A DNA stretch of 64,000 bases from Oegoconia quadripuncta (lineage: Eukaryota; Arthropoda; Insecta; Lepidoptera; Autostichidae). Made by a program: the position numbers and the translations under genes. A model generated the notes under the pieces. The model made no database searches, had not been told where the DNA came from, and worked only from the letters and a program-made list of their open reading frames with translations. This document shows positions 12,160 to 25,600 of the stretch, one piece after another; within the stretch, counting starts at the first letter, position 1; each line of letters starts with the position of its first letter. The stretch is taken from NCBI GenBank assembly GCA_949316235.1, contig OX438743.1, forward strand, positions 23,557,771 to 23,621,770. The letters run 5' to 3'.

Positions 12160-12530
12160 AGTATACCAAGCGTTTTTGTCATTCAGGTAGTCACTAATTT
12201 TGTAATGACCTTTTTTTGTTAATGTTGTTTTGACATGGTTTTTAATTTTCATTTAGATTAATGATATTCTCAGGTATAAGGTTATAAAAGCGTATACAGT
12301 GTCCCATAAATGATGTATTAACTTTGGTCAGTCTGAACATAGGGGTGGCTAATTTGTCCTTATATCTCAAATTTAAGTTATGCTTATCACTATTTTTTGG
12401 GAATGCATAAATATTTTTTCGTACGTATATAATATTCTCGTAAATAAATTGTGAAGGAACAGGAATTTCTTTGAACCTGTCCCGAAGAGAGTCATATCGA
12501 CGCAAATAAAAATATTTACCGATCGGCAAA
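12160..12530 (-). mobile_element. LINE ORF2 C-terminal fragment
   Basis: A 95-aa open frame includes PMFRLTKVNTSFMGHCIRFY followed by NLIPENIINLN. This is the usual C-terminal tail of insect non-LTR reverse transcriptases. Related fragments lie at 38400-38680 and 63640-63890. It is 5'-truncated. Confidence 0.75.
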
Positions 12531-12540
12531 ATATAAACCG

Positions 12541-12715
12541 AGGGGCATTAAAGTTCTCGGGTAGAAAACAGATACCAGCAAACGCAGCGTAGGACGTCCG
12601 CTTAGATCAGAACGTAGCTGGATGCAGGCCACCTCCAACCGGTCACAATGGAAATCTATAGGTAAAGCCCATATTCAGCGGTGGTCATCCTGTGGCTATA
12701 ATTATTATGATGATG
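12541..12715 (+). mobile_element. RTE-like LINE tail
   Basis: Contains GCTGGATGCAGGCC and CCAACCGGTCACAATGGAAA, encoding a degraded version of the usual end of the RTE ORF. It ends in TTATTATGATGATGA. A better-preserved version is at 58265-58440. Confidence 0.6.
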
Positions 12716-12755
12716 AAATAAAAGTTGTTAAAAAGTACATTCTTGTGTACGCCAT

Positions 12756-12886
12756 GTATAATGGTATACCGAATTAACCTGAAAAACGTTTGACTGAAGA
12801 ACGTTTGACCAACGTACTAGACTTTCGATCAAACGTTCATCGGTCAAACGTTGTTCGGGATAGTGTAATTCGGTATACCATTGTAC
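12756..12886. repeat. 131-bp palindromic element
   Basis: The arms GTATAATGGTATACCGAATT and AATTCGGTATACCATTGTAC are inverted, and the interior has inverted AAACGTTTGAC / GTCAAACGTT words. It resembles a small foldback MITE. Confidence 0.65.
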
Positions 12887-12894
12887 AACCGTGT

Positions 12895-13095
12895 GTATGT
12901 CTGTATGTATTCCCAACTAATATTTGAAAAACGAAAGTTTGTGTGTATGTCTGTCTCTCTTCACGCCTAAACGGCTGGACGGATTGAATGAAATTTGGTT
13001 GGTAGACAGATTAGGACCTGGATTAACATATAGGAAAGTTTTTTTGCTGAACCGATTGTGATGAAATCTTCCATGCAGACGAAAATAAAACCAAT
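12895..13095 (-). repeat. Dispersed repeat ending in TTCACGCCTAAACGGCTGG
   Basis: On the complement the segment CAACCAAATTTCATTCAATC then CCGTCCAGCCGTTTAGGCG is shared with copies at 15370-15560 and 38054-38262. It is a very common lepidopteran repeat, possibly non-autonomous; class not assigned. Confidence 0.6.
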
Positions 13096-13121
13096 ATAAA
13101 TTCTTAAAACACAATAACAAA

Positions 13122-13127
13122 TTTATT
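13122..13127 (-). terminator. Polyadenylation signal AATAAA after the QRICH2-like gene
   Basis: The plus strand reads tttatt, which is AATAAA on the coding strand, 59 nt beyond the stop codon at 13186. This is a normal distance for a short 3'UTR and supports 13186-13613 as a last exon. Confidence 0.6.
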
Positions 13128-13185
13128 CAAACAACAATACGTTACCGTAGAAATTGATTCCATCCAAATGAACCGTGATTGTGCC

Positions 13186-13613
13186 CTATCCGTTCTGCCC
13201 GTCAGGGTCTTCGCCAGCGGCTTCCCCTTCAACGGGCTGACCCCCCTCAGTGAGCGTGTTCTTCCTTGAAGACGTATCGTGTCTGATGGCGGCCCTCAAA
13301 ACATCTTCCTCATCAACTAACGTCACCCGACCTTTGACTATCGTACCAATATCTGTCATACGTCGAGGATGCTCATCTTCGAGTTCCAATGCGAGAGCGC
13401 TCTTAAGAGAGGCAGTGCTCTTTCTGCCGTCCCCTGTGATTGACATCTTACGTTCGATCGCGGCTGATTTATGCTCAGAGACAGTTGACGCTTTCATGTC
13501 AACTGATGCGATTCGCTTGGCTTCCTTGATGATTGAGGGTCTTTTCAAAGAACTGTCGTCGATAATGGTGACTCGCCGTGCATCGCTGTCCGAGACGATG
13601 TTCACTTGACCTT
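13186..13613 (-). CDS. QRICH2: Probable terminal exon of the QRICH2-like gene
   Basis: An acceptor TTATTGCAG precedes 13613. The open frame reads [20 protein letters not shown] and continues for about 140 codons rich in Lys, Ser, Arg and acidic residues, to TAG at 13188-13186. An AATAAA on the minus strand lies about 60 nt after the stop. Composition and length look coding. The frame needs a phase-1 upstream exon, but exon 17581-17449 ends in phase 0; joining them directly gives a stop after three codons. Either an exon between 13.6 and 17.4 kb is missing, or this is the end of a separate small gene. Confidence 0.7.
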
Positions 13614-16600
13614 CTGCAATAACGTTTCAATTGGTGCATCATAGTCATAGCTCATAGTCAATCTGTCAGCGGATCCAATGATTACGGTCGAACCCGCAAT
13701 TGTTGAACTTCCACATTGAAGGAGTTTCAGAATGGTTTACTTTGTATACATGATTACTTGGAAGATAGAGATGCCTGGCTTCAGTAGTGTATTTTGTATC
13801 TGTCAATGCCACTATACAGCAGCAAGATGTCACTTTTAAATATATGACAATGTCGCCACATAGCATCTATCATAGCTTTAAGGAAATTGACAATGCCCAT
13901 TTACAGCAGCTATTAGCCTAATTGACAATTCCCATTTACAACAGCTATTAGTCTTAAGGAAATTGACAATGCCCATTTACAGCAGCTACTTATTATGCAG
14001 ACTGACAATGCCTTTTTACAGCAGCTACATCACTCTAAATTATTTTATAATCCTTTTATTTGTATCCTCATATTAGTTAATAATTAATGTACTTTCGCTT
14101 TTATATTTAATTAGGTATACCTAATTAATTTATTGTATTGTAATGGACATGTCCAAGTGCGCGGAAGACGCCTATGGAAAAAAATAAATGAGTATGAGTA
14201 TGTATGGGTAGTCGAGAATTTTTTTAATCGAATTCGACTATGGGGAAATTTGTTCGTAATCAATAATGACGTCATTACACGAATTCAAATACACTCTGGC
14301 CCGTATTAATAAACCATTCTCAAGATTGAAAACAGTCTAGTGATCGGTCTCAAGTAAACGTGTTGATTAATAAACCAAACTTGAGACCTGAAAAGCACGT
14401 GCATACTCAAGCAGTACTCACTTGAGAGGTGCGCGTATAAACTCAAGACTATTCATTCATTCGCCGCTGAGGCGAATACTTGAGAAGTGATCTCAGCTGA
14501 GTAGACCTCAAGATTGGTTTACAAATTAGCACGGAGCTTGAGATAGCGTCAACTGCTTAAGACGCATCTCTGTTGATACAGCCTCAAGACTTGTGTTGTC
14601 TGTATAGCATTCTATTTTTTTTAATAAGGGATTTAACTGCTGTTAGGCCCTAAAGGCTTTTTACAGTGTCGCCGGGCGGGGGCTTAGTGCACCCTGACTG
14701 TATGCAATAGCACGTAAAACGATGCTTGCAACAGACGCCTAAGGGTGCCGTCGTGGGCTCGAATCTAAGCTGAGGGTGTTGCATGGAGGAAAATTTAACT
14801 CTCATGACTACCATCGCTTTGTATTGTTATTGTGTATAGTCGGAGAGGCAAGCTTGTAGATATAGGCGGAGAGAAATATTAGGTCTTTACCTATGAAATT
14901 GGAGTTTACTTTTCTTCGTTAATCGTATCTACCAATTTCTGTGATTTTCAAAGCTATATCCAAATTTGTTTTTTATTTGGAAAATGGAATATTATTTCAA
15001 GGTTTCTGGGAAAAAAAATCACATAATAATAAAAAATTGAACAGAGCTCTTTTCACGTGCTTCCCGTAATCGTTTATTAGATTCGCTGAAACTTTTATAA
15101 AGCGGTCACTTTTAAAAGTTAACGCTGCCTATACTTAACTTAATGTTATCCGATAATACACACAAAGTTTAGCTAAATTTGGATTAGCCGTTCTCAAAAA
15201 AAAATCAAAAATGTTTGTATGGAGAAAACAGTCTTAATGAAATTCTTCATACAAAACGCCAATTTCATAGGTAAGGACCTAATAATATAAAACTTCAATA
15301 CAACATAATTTTAAAGGCATCTTAATTAATTTTGTGTTTTATTCTATAATTATGTTTATCGGTATTTATGCGTTTATGTGGTAATTGCGTGTGTGAATGT
15401 ATGTGTGTGTGTGTGTGTGTGTTTGTTGCTGCCTCTTCACGCCTAAACGGCTGGACAGGTTTGGATAAAATTTGGTTGGCAGACAGTTTAGGACCTGGAT
15501 TAACATATAGGCAAAATTTTATGCTGAACCGATTTTAATGAAATGTTCCACACGACCGAAGTGGCGAGCAGCGGCTACTTAGTTACACAAACTTGTACTT
15601 AACGCACCACCTAATTTAAATTAACCACCAAACATATTTTATCCGAAACGTTGTTCTAAAATTTTAAAATATTTCTTTTACATGTAATACGAAGAGCTAA
15701 ATTAAAAATCTCTGATATTTTAACAAAACACAACAGAAATTAATGCCTTTTGACGCGGGGAAACGCCTGACGCGTACCGCTCGCCTGGGGGACGGCGAGA
15801 CGGTTATGTGGGACTCCCTGAAGGGAGGCATACCCACTAAAACCCCGCGGCGACCTTCTTCGGCAGTAGGGAGGACCTGGGAACGCATAAGCCCCCACCC
15901 CACCCTGCCCCCCCCTCACAAGGGGAGGCCCGTTCCCGGAGGGCGGCTAGCGCGCCCTCCACGGGGGGCGCTGTCGAGTCTCACGCCGCGAAACCGCGAA
16001 AATGATTTCCATTCCCTACACCGTTGAAACCCTATTACCACGGTCTCCTGCGCCTTTCTCGGGGCTAGCGTCAGCCTCGCCGGGAATCTTTTCCGGCGAC
16101 ATCCGATTACATTCCTCGCAGGGAAGCAGCTCTTCTTCTAACTTGTATAACTAATGACAAACAAAACAACCAGAATGTGATTCGCCCTATACCGGTTTGA
16201 TACGGTTCCTGCTCAGGTGGATAAGAAAGAGTATTGTGTAAAATTGACAACGAAGCTGTAGACCTGCCAATTGTAAAGGTACTTAATACGTATAAACAAT
16301 TTCCAGATATTCATGTACTGAGTTCTGCTCTCCTAAAAATACGTTACTATTGCAGGAGGGTATACATTTGGACCCCTATTAATTACTGTTGTAAGAGTGT
16401 GTTGCCCTCGAGGCTGTCTTAGTGCTCAAGGATATTCAACTCCTACAATAGGTAGGAGTTGGATACCCTTGAGCACTAAGACACCTCGAGGACAACCAGA
16501 CGGCAAGAGTGGGTTGCCCTCGAGGCTGTCTTAGTGCTCAAGGATATTCAACTCATACATAGGAGTTGGATACCCTTAAGCACTAAGACAGCCTCGAGGG

Positions 16601-19600
16601 CAACCCACTCCTACAACAGTAATTAATAGGGGTCCAACGGTATCCCCTCCTGCAATAGTAACGTATTTTTAGGACAGCAGAACGCAGGACTTGAAAATCT
16701 GGAAATTGTTTACACGTATTAAGTACCATTCCAACTGGCAGGTCTACAGCTTCGTTGTCAATTTTACACAATACTCTTTCTTATCCACCTGAGCACGAAC
16801 CGTATCAAACTTTCACTTATCCTTCACCAGGAACTACAAAACAACTCTTGCCAGTAGAAATAATATTATATATTACTATGTACGTATAACCGCCTCCGTG
16901 GCTCAATGTAAACAACATTGGGTGTATGAATCGGAGGTCGCGGGTTCGATCCCCAGCGGGGTACACGTTTAAGTACTCGGTTTGGTTGGTGGTAGGGCAT
17001 TTTAAATGTCCGCCTGGCTAGCTACCACCATTTTATCTAAATCTACCGCCAAGCAGCAATGTTAATAGCATTGTTGTGTTCCGGTTGTCAGAGATAAGAT
17101 AGCCAGTCCCCCAAATAAGATGGGGTTTCCGGGTCAGCACGCTTCCACCTTCGACCTCATCTTCACTTAACATCAGGTGTGATTGAGGTCAAGTAATAAC
17201 CCGTTGTGCATAAAAAAAAAAAAAAAAAAAAAAAAGAAATTAATTGGGTAATGGTGGGGAATACGAATTAAAACCTGCACTGGTAACACGACAGGCGCGA
17301 TAAACGTTTGTCGCGCAAGACATTTGTCCTATTCATTCGCTTGGATGAAATATACACCTATCCTATTCACCTTCCTACGTTGCGTACGACAAACGATATG
17401 ATGCTACGAGGGCTGGATTAACTTGTAATGGGATAAACACATTCTCACCTTTCCATCGGTGCCGAGACCCGTATAACGTTTCATAGCCGGAGTTTGCATG
17501 TGAAGCGGCGCTTTCTCCCTCACCACCGACTCTGAGATCAGGGTGTGCGATCCACCGCACCAGCGCCGACATACGTGGGCTCTGTGGATAATAGAAACAC
17601 CTGAAAAGGCTATTCGTATATTCAGCTGGAGGGCCGAGGAATTCACCATAGTAACTGCTGGTATTAGATGCTATTTACGTTGTAATATTTCAGTATTTCA
17701 ATACGAGCCACTGACTTTTTCTCCTGCCCCTCCTCGTTGGCCATGAGCCACTCCTCGTAGCAGATGGCCTCCTTGGCGGGGGGCTCGGGCGCGCCGGCGG
17801 GGACGGGGCGCGCGGGGGGCAGGCGCGGCGGCGCCGAGCCCGACGCCTCCGTCGGGTCCATCAGCGCGGGCACGCGGCACAGGCCGCATGTCGCCTCGAT
17901 CGCCAGCTTGCGGGTTATCACAGCCGCCTGGGTTAGGTGAGAGATTTTAAAGACCAAATCAGCTGGAGGTACTCCAAGAACGAGAGCTTTTTGCCTTAGA
18001 AGCTACCTCAAATTGGTATTGGTTGTATGTATGGCTGTTGCAGGTCGTCGGAGATCTGTATCACTGCGACCATTGTCGATCTATTGTGATCGCCCCTAAC
18101 CTACAGTCCGTTGCTCGGAGATGCTAATTTGAGTCCTGGCGCCGATAACCTTACGTTACCTACATATTATTTCATAAATTCAATATTATGAAGCCAAAAC
18201 ATTATTGCATAAACATTTTTTTATGATTACCTGGATACGCGTTTGACCACAATGTCTCCAGATGGAAAGTGACGATGTGGCCGAAGATGAAGCACGCGAG
18301 TGGATGCATATTCACCCTGCTCTTGAAGATCCCAAGAAGTAGGATTCAGAAAAGACTGACGCCGGTAGACAGGTCCATGCCTTGGTTGTTCGCATTATGA
18401 ATGAAATCTCGAACCGCTTAGTGCGAATGTTCGGTATGATGACTACATACGGGTGGAATCCCTCCCCGAAGTCCGAAGATGAAATGGCGATGGTGGAATA
18501 ATATCTATTAACCCTAAAGCTATTGATACCTTCGGATCGCCGAGAATACGCGTGAGCCGTTGTACTTTCTCGTGGAGTTCCCTCAGCTGATACTGCGTCT
18601 CGTCGCGCGTCGACATCAGCTGCATCAGCTCGGCCTTCGTGGCGATCACGTCGCTGAAGTCTTTCACCGCTAGCTAATTGCACAACCCAATTCAAATGAC
18701 TTGTTTCAGGGAAAGTTTTTCGCTTACAAAACGAAGATGTTTAATCTCGGTGTCGTTAAATGTCCACCTGGCTGACTAAGACTAAGTCTAAGCAACTGAC
18801 TCACCATCCAGACTGCGTCCTGTTTTCGGAACTTTTCGTGACAGACGTCCATGCGCATTTCGAGTTCCATCTTTGCAAGAGCGAAGTCTGTCTCCGAGAG
18901 CAAACCGGCCAGGCGCGAGTTATCGGCCTGTAAACAGACTATCGTCAACCCTGCTTAACCTGGTGTAATGCGCAACCTCATCCGGTGGTTTATCAGACGA
19001 GCAAGCAGCTCATCTTGAGGAAAGTGATTAACTACACATGTAATATCTCAAATAAAAGGGCGACTCTTTTGATCTCAGTCACTAAAATCTGTATCACCCT
19101 GAGGATTCAGAGGCAGTTTTTAAACTGGTAATTCCACTGGTCTCTTCTCCTTTGCACTGGAACACAACATTGCGGACAAGGATGGTTGGCAGCAACAATG
19201 TGAGCATAGTATCTACTCAACCTATGTGACCTAAGGAAAGAGGCATCCCACTTTGTAAGCGATATTATTGCTCATCCAACCACCTCCAGATAATATTTTC
19301 AGGTCTTGAATCTACCTGATACGAAGGTGACCCCTGTGTGACCCAGTATGCGGGCTCCACTACAGAACAAGTTATCCGCACGACTACAGAATTCTACAGC
19401 ACATCCACTGCAGCTATGACTCAAAGATGATAAACATGAATTAGAGGTGTGGATTAGGTCACATTGGATAATAATAACCTTATCTCTAAGCCCGTCTAAA
19501 ACTTCGTCCCGATCAGCTTTCTGCTCGCGTAACATCTCCACACACTCCACCAGACTCTGAAACAAGTGGGTATTTTATTGTCGTATACGCTATATGCAAT

Positions 19601-22600
19601 TGTATCACCAAAATCACATAAAGGTCCTCTCTGCTGCGGCGCAGGATTTATGTCAGAGTAGTGACCACCTCTATGGGGATCTGCAATTACCTGACCGGAA
19701 TAAACTCGTTTAACGTGCCCTTCGAAGCACGAAACACTCTGAATATGCCACCAGTGGCACCTCTCCTTTCCAAAGACTGACCGCGCAAAACATTATTTTA
19801 AAAAATCGAAAATGAATAACGAAGCTTAACTCATATTATATGGAAATCTACTCTCGCTAAAAGACAATGGTGTCGATTCGGATGTACACCAATTAAAGTA
19901 AACTAAAATTAAAGTAGTACTGTCTCTTTCTCCCTGGGACAGTAAGATGCGACGGCACCACTCTAAAACTGGTTTTAGTTTAGTTGGTGTACATCCGAAT
20001 CGACACCTGTCTGCCGATATTGTCGCTTCGCTGCACGTACGACAAACTCGCTGTAAGGAGCAAAAACTATTAGCTAAAATAAGATTTATTTGTATAAGGT
20101 TTTCTTTAACTTAATAATATTTTTAGCAAAAGTGTGGCAAAATAACAAGAATCCAGGCCAAAAATTAAAAAAAGTAAACAAAAGAGGGTACTTGGCAGAC
20201 AGGGGCATTCGGGGTTGGACGGTTGAAGTGAACGGTTGAAAACGGAAGGAGATCATTGGTAGAATTTCCGGTTGGAATGCTGGATGGATAATTTGTTAAT
20301 AGTTAAGGGTTTGCTGAATATAGCTGTCAAAGTACAAAGGAGTTATTATTTCTTCAGGATTGCCTATACTTCTGAGATAGTTTACATTTGTATTTCGAAG
20401 GTATTAGGTACCAACCCGCAGCTCATCACTCAACTGGCTCTGGCAAGACGTCATCGACTGGTGCGAGGTCAGTGTAATATCCAGTTCTGTCACTAGACCC
20501 TCGTACCGTTCGTTAAGCTCCATCACAGCTGGAAACCAAACAACAAAATCATCAAACTTATAATCCAGGCTGTTAAATGATAGTAATTTCTCATCAGACA
20601 TCTACGCTGACTCATTGACCAGGTTCCGGAAACTAAATAGCCAGCTTTTGCTAACTTAAACGATGAACTATTAATTGGGCGCCCTTCTCACTCCACTTAC
20701 TAACTCCCGATCAAAAATGTCTATTGCTTACGAGACTTGTATGTTTTGATGGCTTGCATGACTATTACCGTCTGTCACGTGTCTATAGTACACATCTGAA
20801 TATTACAAAATTTTAACATAATGTATTGAAGGCCCATGATATTTGGAGTCCTATAAGCGCTTGTGTTTGGGATGTTTCTGACCTCCAATTTGGGATGGTT
20901 CTCGTGATACTACTATGTATGTAAGCTGGGCTTCTCTTCTATTTGAATGATCAACTTTTATTTACGGTAAATGGGTACACTTTTTCTCGCTAAGTTATTT
21001 TTTTTTCTTGTTTTTGTATTTAATAATTTTTATGTAATCTGTCTGATGCATGCGGTGTTTACATAATAGTTTGTACATTTAGCTAATAACTAATATACAT
21101 AAGGCTTCATTACTCTAAGCGATGTAACAAGCGTTTGCAAACCTATTTAATAAAATAAAAAAAAATAAAAAAATTATATCAGAACATTTATATTGATACT
21201 TTTAATGGAATGGCCACACCTGTACGACGGGATGCGGAATGATCCTTGTCGGAGTCCCCCATGGAGTATACGCTTCCACCTTGTCTTTACCTAACATCAG
21301 GTGTGATTGTGGCCAAGTGGTAACCCGTATTGCATAATAAAAATACTCAAGAGGAGCTCACGGGTATCCCCCTCCTACAACTTAAAGAGTAAGGGCTGAA
21401 GGATATCCACCTCCTAAAACAGTAATGAGTAAGAGCTCAAAGGTATCCAACCTGAACAGGAACCGTATCAAACCTTACCCCTATTAATTACTGTTGTAGG
21501 ATTTGAATACCCTTGAGCACTAAGACAGCCTCGAGGGCAACCCACTCCTACAACATAATTAATAGTGTGAGAAATAGTGTAAAAAATAAGTGTGAAAATG
21601 TCAGTCATACACCTTCCTCAAAGGCCGGCAACGCATCTGTGACCCTTTTGGTGTTGCGGGTGTCCATGGGCGGCGGTGATTGCTTTCCATCAGGTGACCC
21701 GCATGCTCGTTTGCCGCCCTCTCATATAAAAAAAAAATACAGATCCCACCTCTACACTCCTCCCACTATAACTCCTATAAGCTAGGATCAACAGTGGTTC
21801 TCGACACGGCGCCTCCTGAAGGTAGACGATGCCCTACGTGGCTCTATTGAATCTATCAATATCTATCGAAATCTACCATCAAGACACGATATAAAAAGTA
21901 TCTTTTAGAAGAACTAAAAGATTTATAATAGGTATTTATTTACAAAAAAAAATGTATTTATGTAGTAATCAACCATCTGGTATCCACAACACAAGCCTAT
22001 AGTTGCTTAAAGTGGAACTAGATGGCGCTGTGTGTATGTCTAAAGATATTTATTATTATTATTATTTAATATAATATTTCGAGACCGATGATGTAGTCTT
22101 TATGTTTGTTGTTATGGTGGTACTTGTGTAGTAATTTAATAACAATAACTATTTATATTTATGTAATACTTGTATTCTAAATATGTATTTATTATCTTCT
22201 TTGTCACATTCACACACTGCACTATTACATTGACACAATACTTTCCCGCTACATAACAAGCACATATTAATAATACACACTCTTTTTACACATCGCTTTC
22301 CTCTCCCAGGGTGGGACGGAAGAACAGCGCCCAGTTCCTGGAGCTGAGCATAATGCTGAGTCCCACTCCTCTTTGCCACAGTCGCTCTCAAAATTTGTGT
22401 GTTTATCTTTATATGTTTTGTAGTTTGTTCTTTTTAATGTTTTATACATTTAGTGTGTGCCCACTTGCGGCGAATAAACTGTTTTCTTTCTTTATTTTCT
22501 TTCCATTGCTACCTTGGACTACCTGCTTTTGAACAAGCAGTAGCTTAAAAAATTTTAAATCTGACTATTTTAAGTGTACCCTGTGTACCTACCTACAAAA

Positions 22601-25600
22601 TAAAGCATTTTTTTATATTGATTTTGGACCCAGACTAATTCAGCAAATGGGAGTGTAATCAATGAAATGCACAGCAGCACTGAGACCAGCCTTATGGGGA
22701 AGGAGGAGGAGTGAAGCTCGATTCCGTGCACACCACGGACTGCGCCTAAATGCAGTGAGCGGCGCGGCGCTAATAGAAGCCTACCGCGAGTAAAAGTGTC
22801 AGTAATAAGAGTGGAAAAATCACTTAAAAGCTCGGAAATTGTAACGATTCGAGACCAAGTCGCCATAGAACAGCAAACAGATTATAGAATTTAGATGGTC
22901 AAGCATGAAATCGCGTTCCATCGTCCAGTTTATGCTCTCCCACAGAATGTGATGTTTAATCGCCGTGATCACAATCGCAATGTCAATCACACAGAAGCCA
23001 CTGCCACTCAGGCGATGTTACACATTAGCGCAGGTATCGCTAGACCTTTAAATCCTCCCGCAATGACTGTATAATACATTACAATGATCTCCTTTACGTG
23101 TCCACGCATCGCATCTTAAACATCTACTTCCAATTAACCAGAGAATACTCTATTTTGTGACTTGGCAGACAACAATAATGTTTACAAAACGGAGCTGCGG
23201 AGATTCGATCCCCAGCGGGATACATGTTTAGCACTCGGTTTGGTTGGTATACCTAGGGTATTTCTAAATATCCGCCTGGCCAGCTACTAGAACTGCGATT
23301 GCGAACTGTTTAAAATAAAATAGCCAATCTCTCAAATCAGTTGACCGTTCCGGGTGGCTGCGCTTCCACATTCGGCCTCATCTTCACTTAACACAGGTGT
23401 GATTAAGGTCAAGCGCTAACCCGCATAAGAAAATGTACGGTGACGTCATGTAGATATGTAATACTGACCGGCAGTCTCAGCGTTGTTATTGACCTTTTCC
23501 AGTTGATCGAGCCCGCCTTTTAGTTCAGTGCGCATTTGCAGCATCTGTTCTTGGAACCCTTGCATCTATAAAAAGAAATTTGATTAGGTATGTCCAAGAC
23601 ATAAGAATTCCAAGTAAATTGGGTTTAATGTCACAACGTGGTGACTCAAACGCACTCCACTTCACTCCACTTAACTTTCTCTACGCCCTGGCATGCATAG
23701 ATCCAACAGACGTTCCAGAGGAAATACATGCAATTGCACAACGAATAAATATAACAGGCAATGGATCCTCAACACCCCCTATCGCTTTAAGTCGAAAGAG
23801 CTTCTTAAGACCCGTACTGCCCCAGACTTCAAATTCGGTAGGAAAGCAACTGTAGGATGTAAAATTAAGTACATAAACACGAAGAAGAAGTGGATTACCA
23901 GTTGAATTGAATCCTCATTCCCTTTTCAGAGAGGCCAGTAGTTCATATTTATCTACCGCCAAATTTATCGTGAAGCATCAATGCATGCATTGCTGTATTC
24001 CAACAAGAGCTAGTGAGATTACTAACCTAAGAAAGTTCTTAGGATCAGACATAATTATGTGATCCCTGAATTTGAGATCGACAGAAACCCTCATAAACTA
24101 CTGCAAAAATTCTTGTCAAGGGCGTCAGGTTAAAGAATATTTGCTCAATATACAGCAGCCGAAGATTCAGGGAATTACGAGAATTCGATTTCACCCACGC
24201 ACCCAACCTGTTTACTCCATTAGCTCGTTACGGGACGCTTCACCAGACACAATGGAAGTTTGTTATTAGGCCTATAGACGTCATGTATTCCCAAATGTGT
24301 TAATCTCTAAACAGATCTTGCGAAATAGAAATCTATCCAGAATACGACTATGTCGTTTAACAATTCATTTTTAAAAAGGTCGCGGGTTCGAATCCCGCTG
24401 GGGTCATGTGTTAGTATGATAAAAATGTATTTGTGTAGCTTATCAAGCATCTGGCATCCATAATACAAGCCTAGTTGCTTAGTGTGGACCTAGATGGCGC
24501 TGTGTATATGTGCAAAGATATTTATTTATTATTATTACAAACCTGGTTGGCGATACCGGAATCGAACCCGCTAAGCTGTTCTGCGTAGTCGTTCACCACT
24601 CCATACAGTGTTCCGATACGTCGGTCCAATTTCAAGGCTATGTCCATTTTCTCCGCTAGAAGGTATTGAAACATTAGAAATTTTTATCAGAGGCCTCATT
24701 CATTTATTGATACCCAGAATGTCGACTGAGTGGAACCAATGTCTTATCTTAACAGGATCCAGGAGTTGCTTTCGCAAATGGAGAATTGGTGAACAGCGGC
24801 ATCTTGAGCGCAAGACTCGTGTGATCGTCAACCCGCCTTCAAAGCGTGGCAAAGCTGGTGGTTTGTATTAAGGTTTATATCTCTGCGTCAGTATTCTGTC
24901 AATATCCACCAGGACAAGAAGACTGGCTGATGTTGATGATAAATAGGTTTATGAGGTATAATTTTCTACCACTGACCGACATTTTTGGCTGTATGAACTG
25001 CTGCTTCAGCGGTCGCTGCTGCTTTCGCTGTCATAGCACTCATGCTCTTGCAGAAGTCGTCACGAAGAGCTCGCAAGGCTAGTCTGAAGCATCATATAAA
25101 CAAATAAGATAGCGAATCCAGTAAACATATTCGTTATACCTTAGTTCTGAGGATTAGACACACTTATGCAAACGTGTCACAATGTCATTTGGATTGCCAT
25201 TGTCGGAGGGAAGTGACCGGGGTTCATATAATGGCGTGGGTATTGTGTGGAAGTGGCATGTGTCCAAACATAGGTATACTATTATTTAACTCGTATTTAT
25301 TAGCTTATTTGTAATTAATTTATCTATTAACTAGTTTATATTATTTATCATCTACTAACAAATTAATCTTAATTGATATTAGTTAAGTCTTTTTTTTTTT
25401 TTTTTTTTTAATCTATATTTAAAGAGCTTAGTCTCTTAAATGTGACTATGTCGCTCTGTAATTATTACCTTTTTTGTGAAATTAGTTAAGTCTTACAATA
25501 CAATACAAATACTCTTTATTGCGCAAAACAATTTACAGTAATTTTTAGTTGTTTAAGTAAGCCGCGAAATTGGTAAAATAATTGTACGATTGTGATTTCC

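Noticed and set aside
16234..16771. Two related 62-aa proteins on opposite strands
   Set aside because: They are the two arms of an inverted repeat; the similarity is that of the DNA, and no family is recognisable.
24543..24655. tRNA B-box-like GGTTCGATTCC on the complement
   Set aside because: It lies within an in-phase coding exon of the QRICH2-like gene ([10 protein letters not shown]) and has no tRNA fold around it; the similarity is chance.
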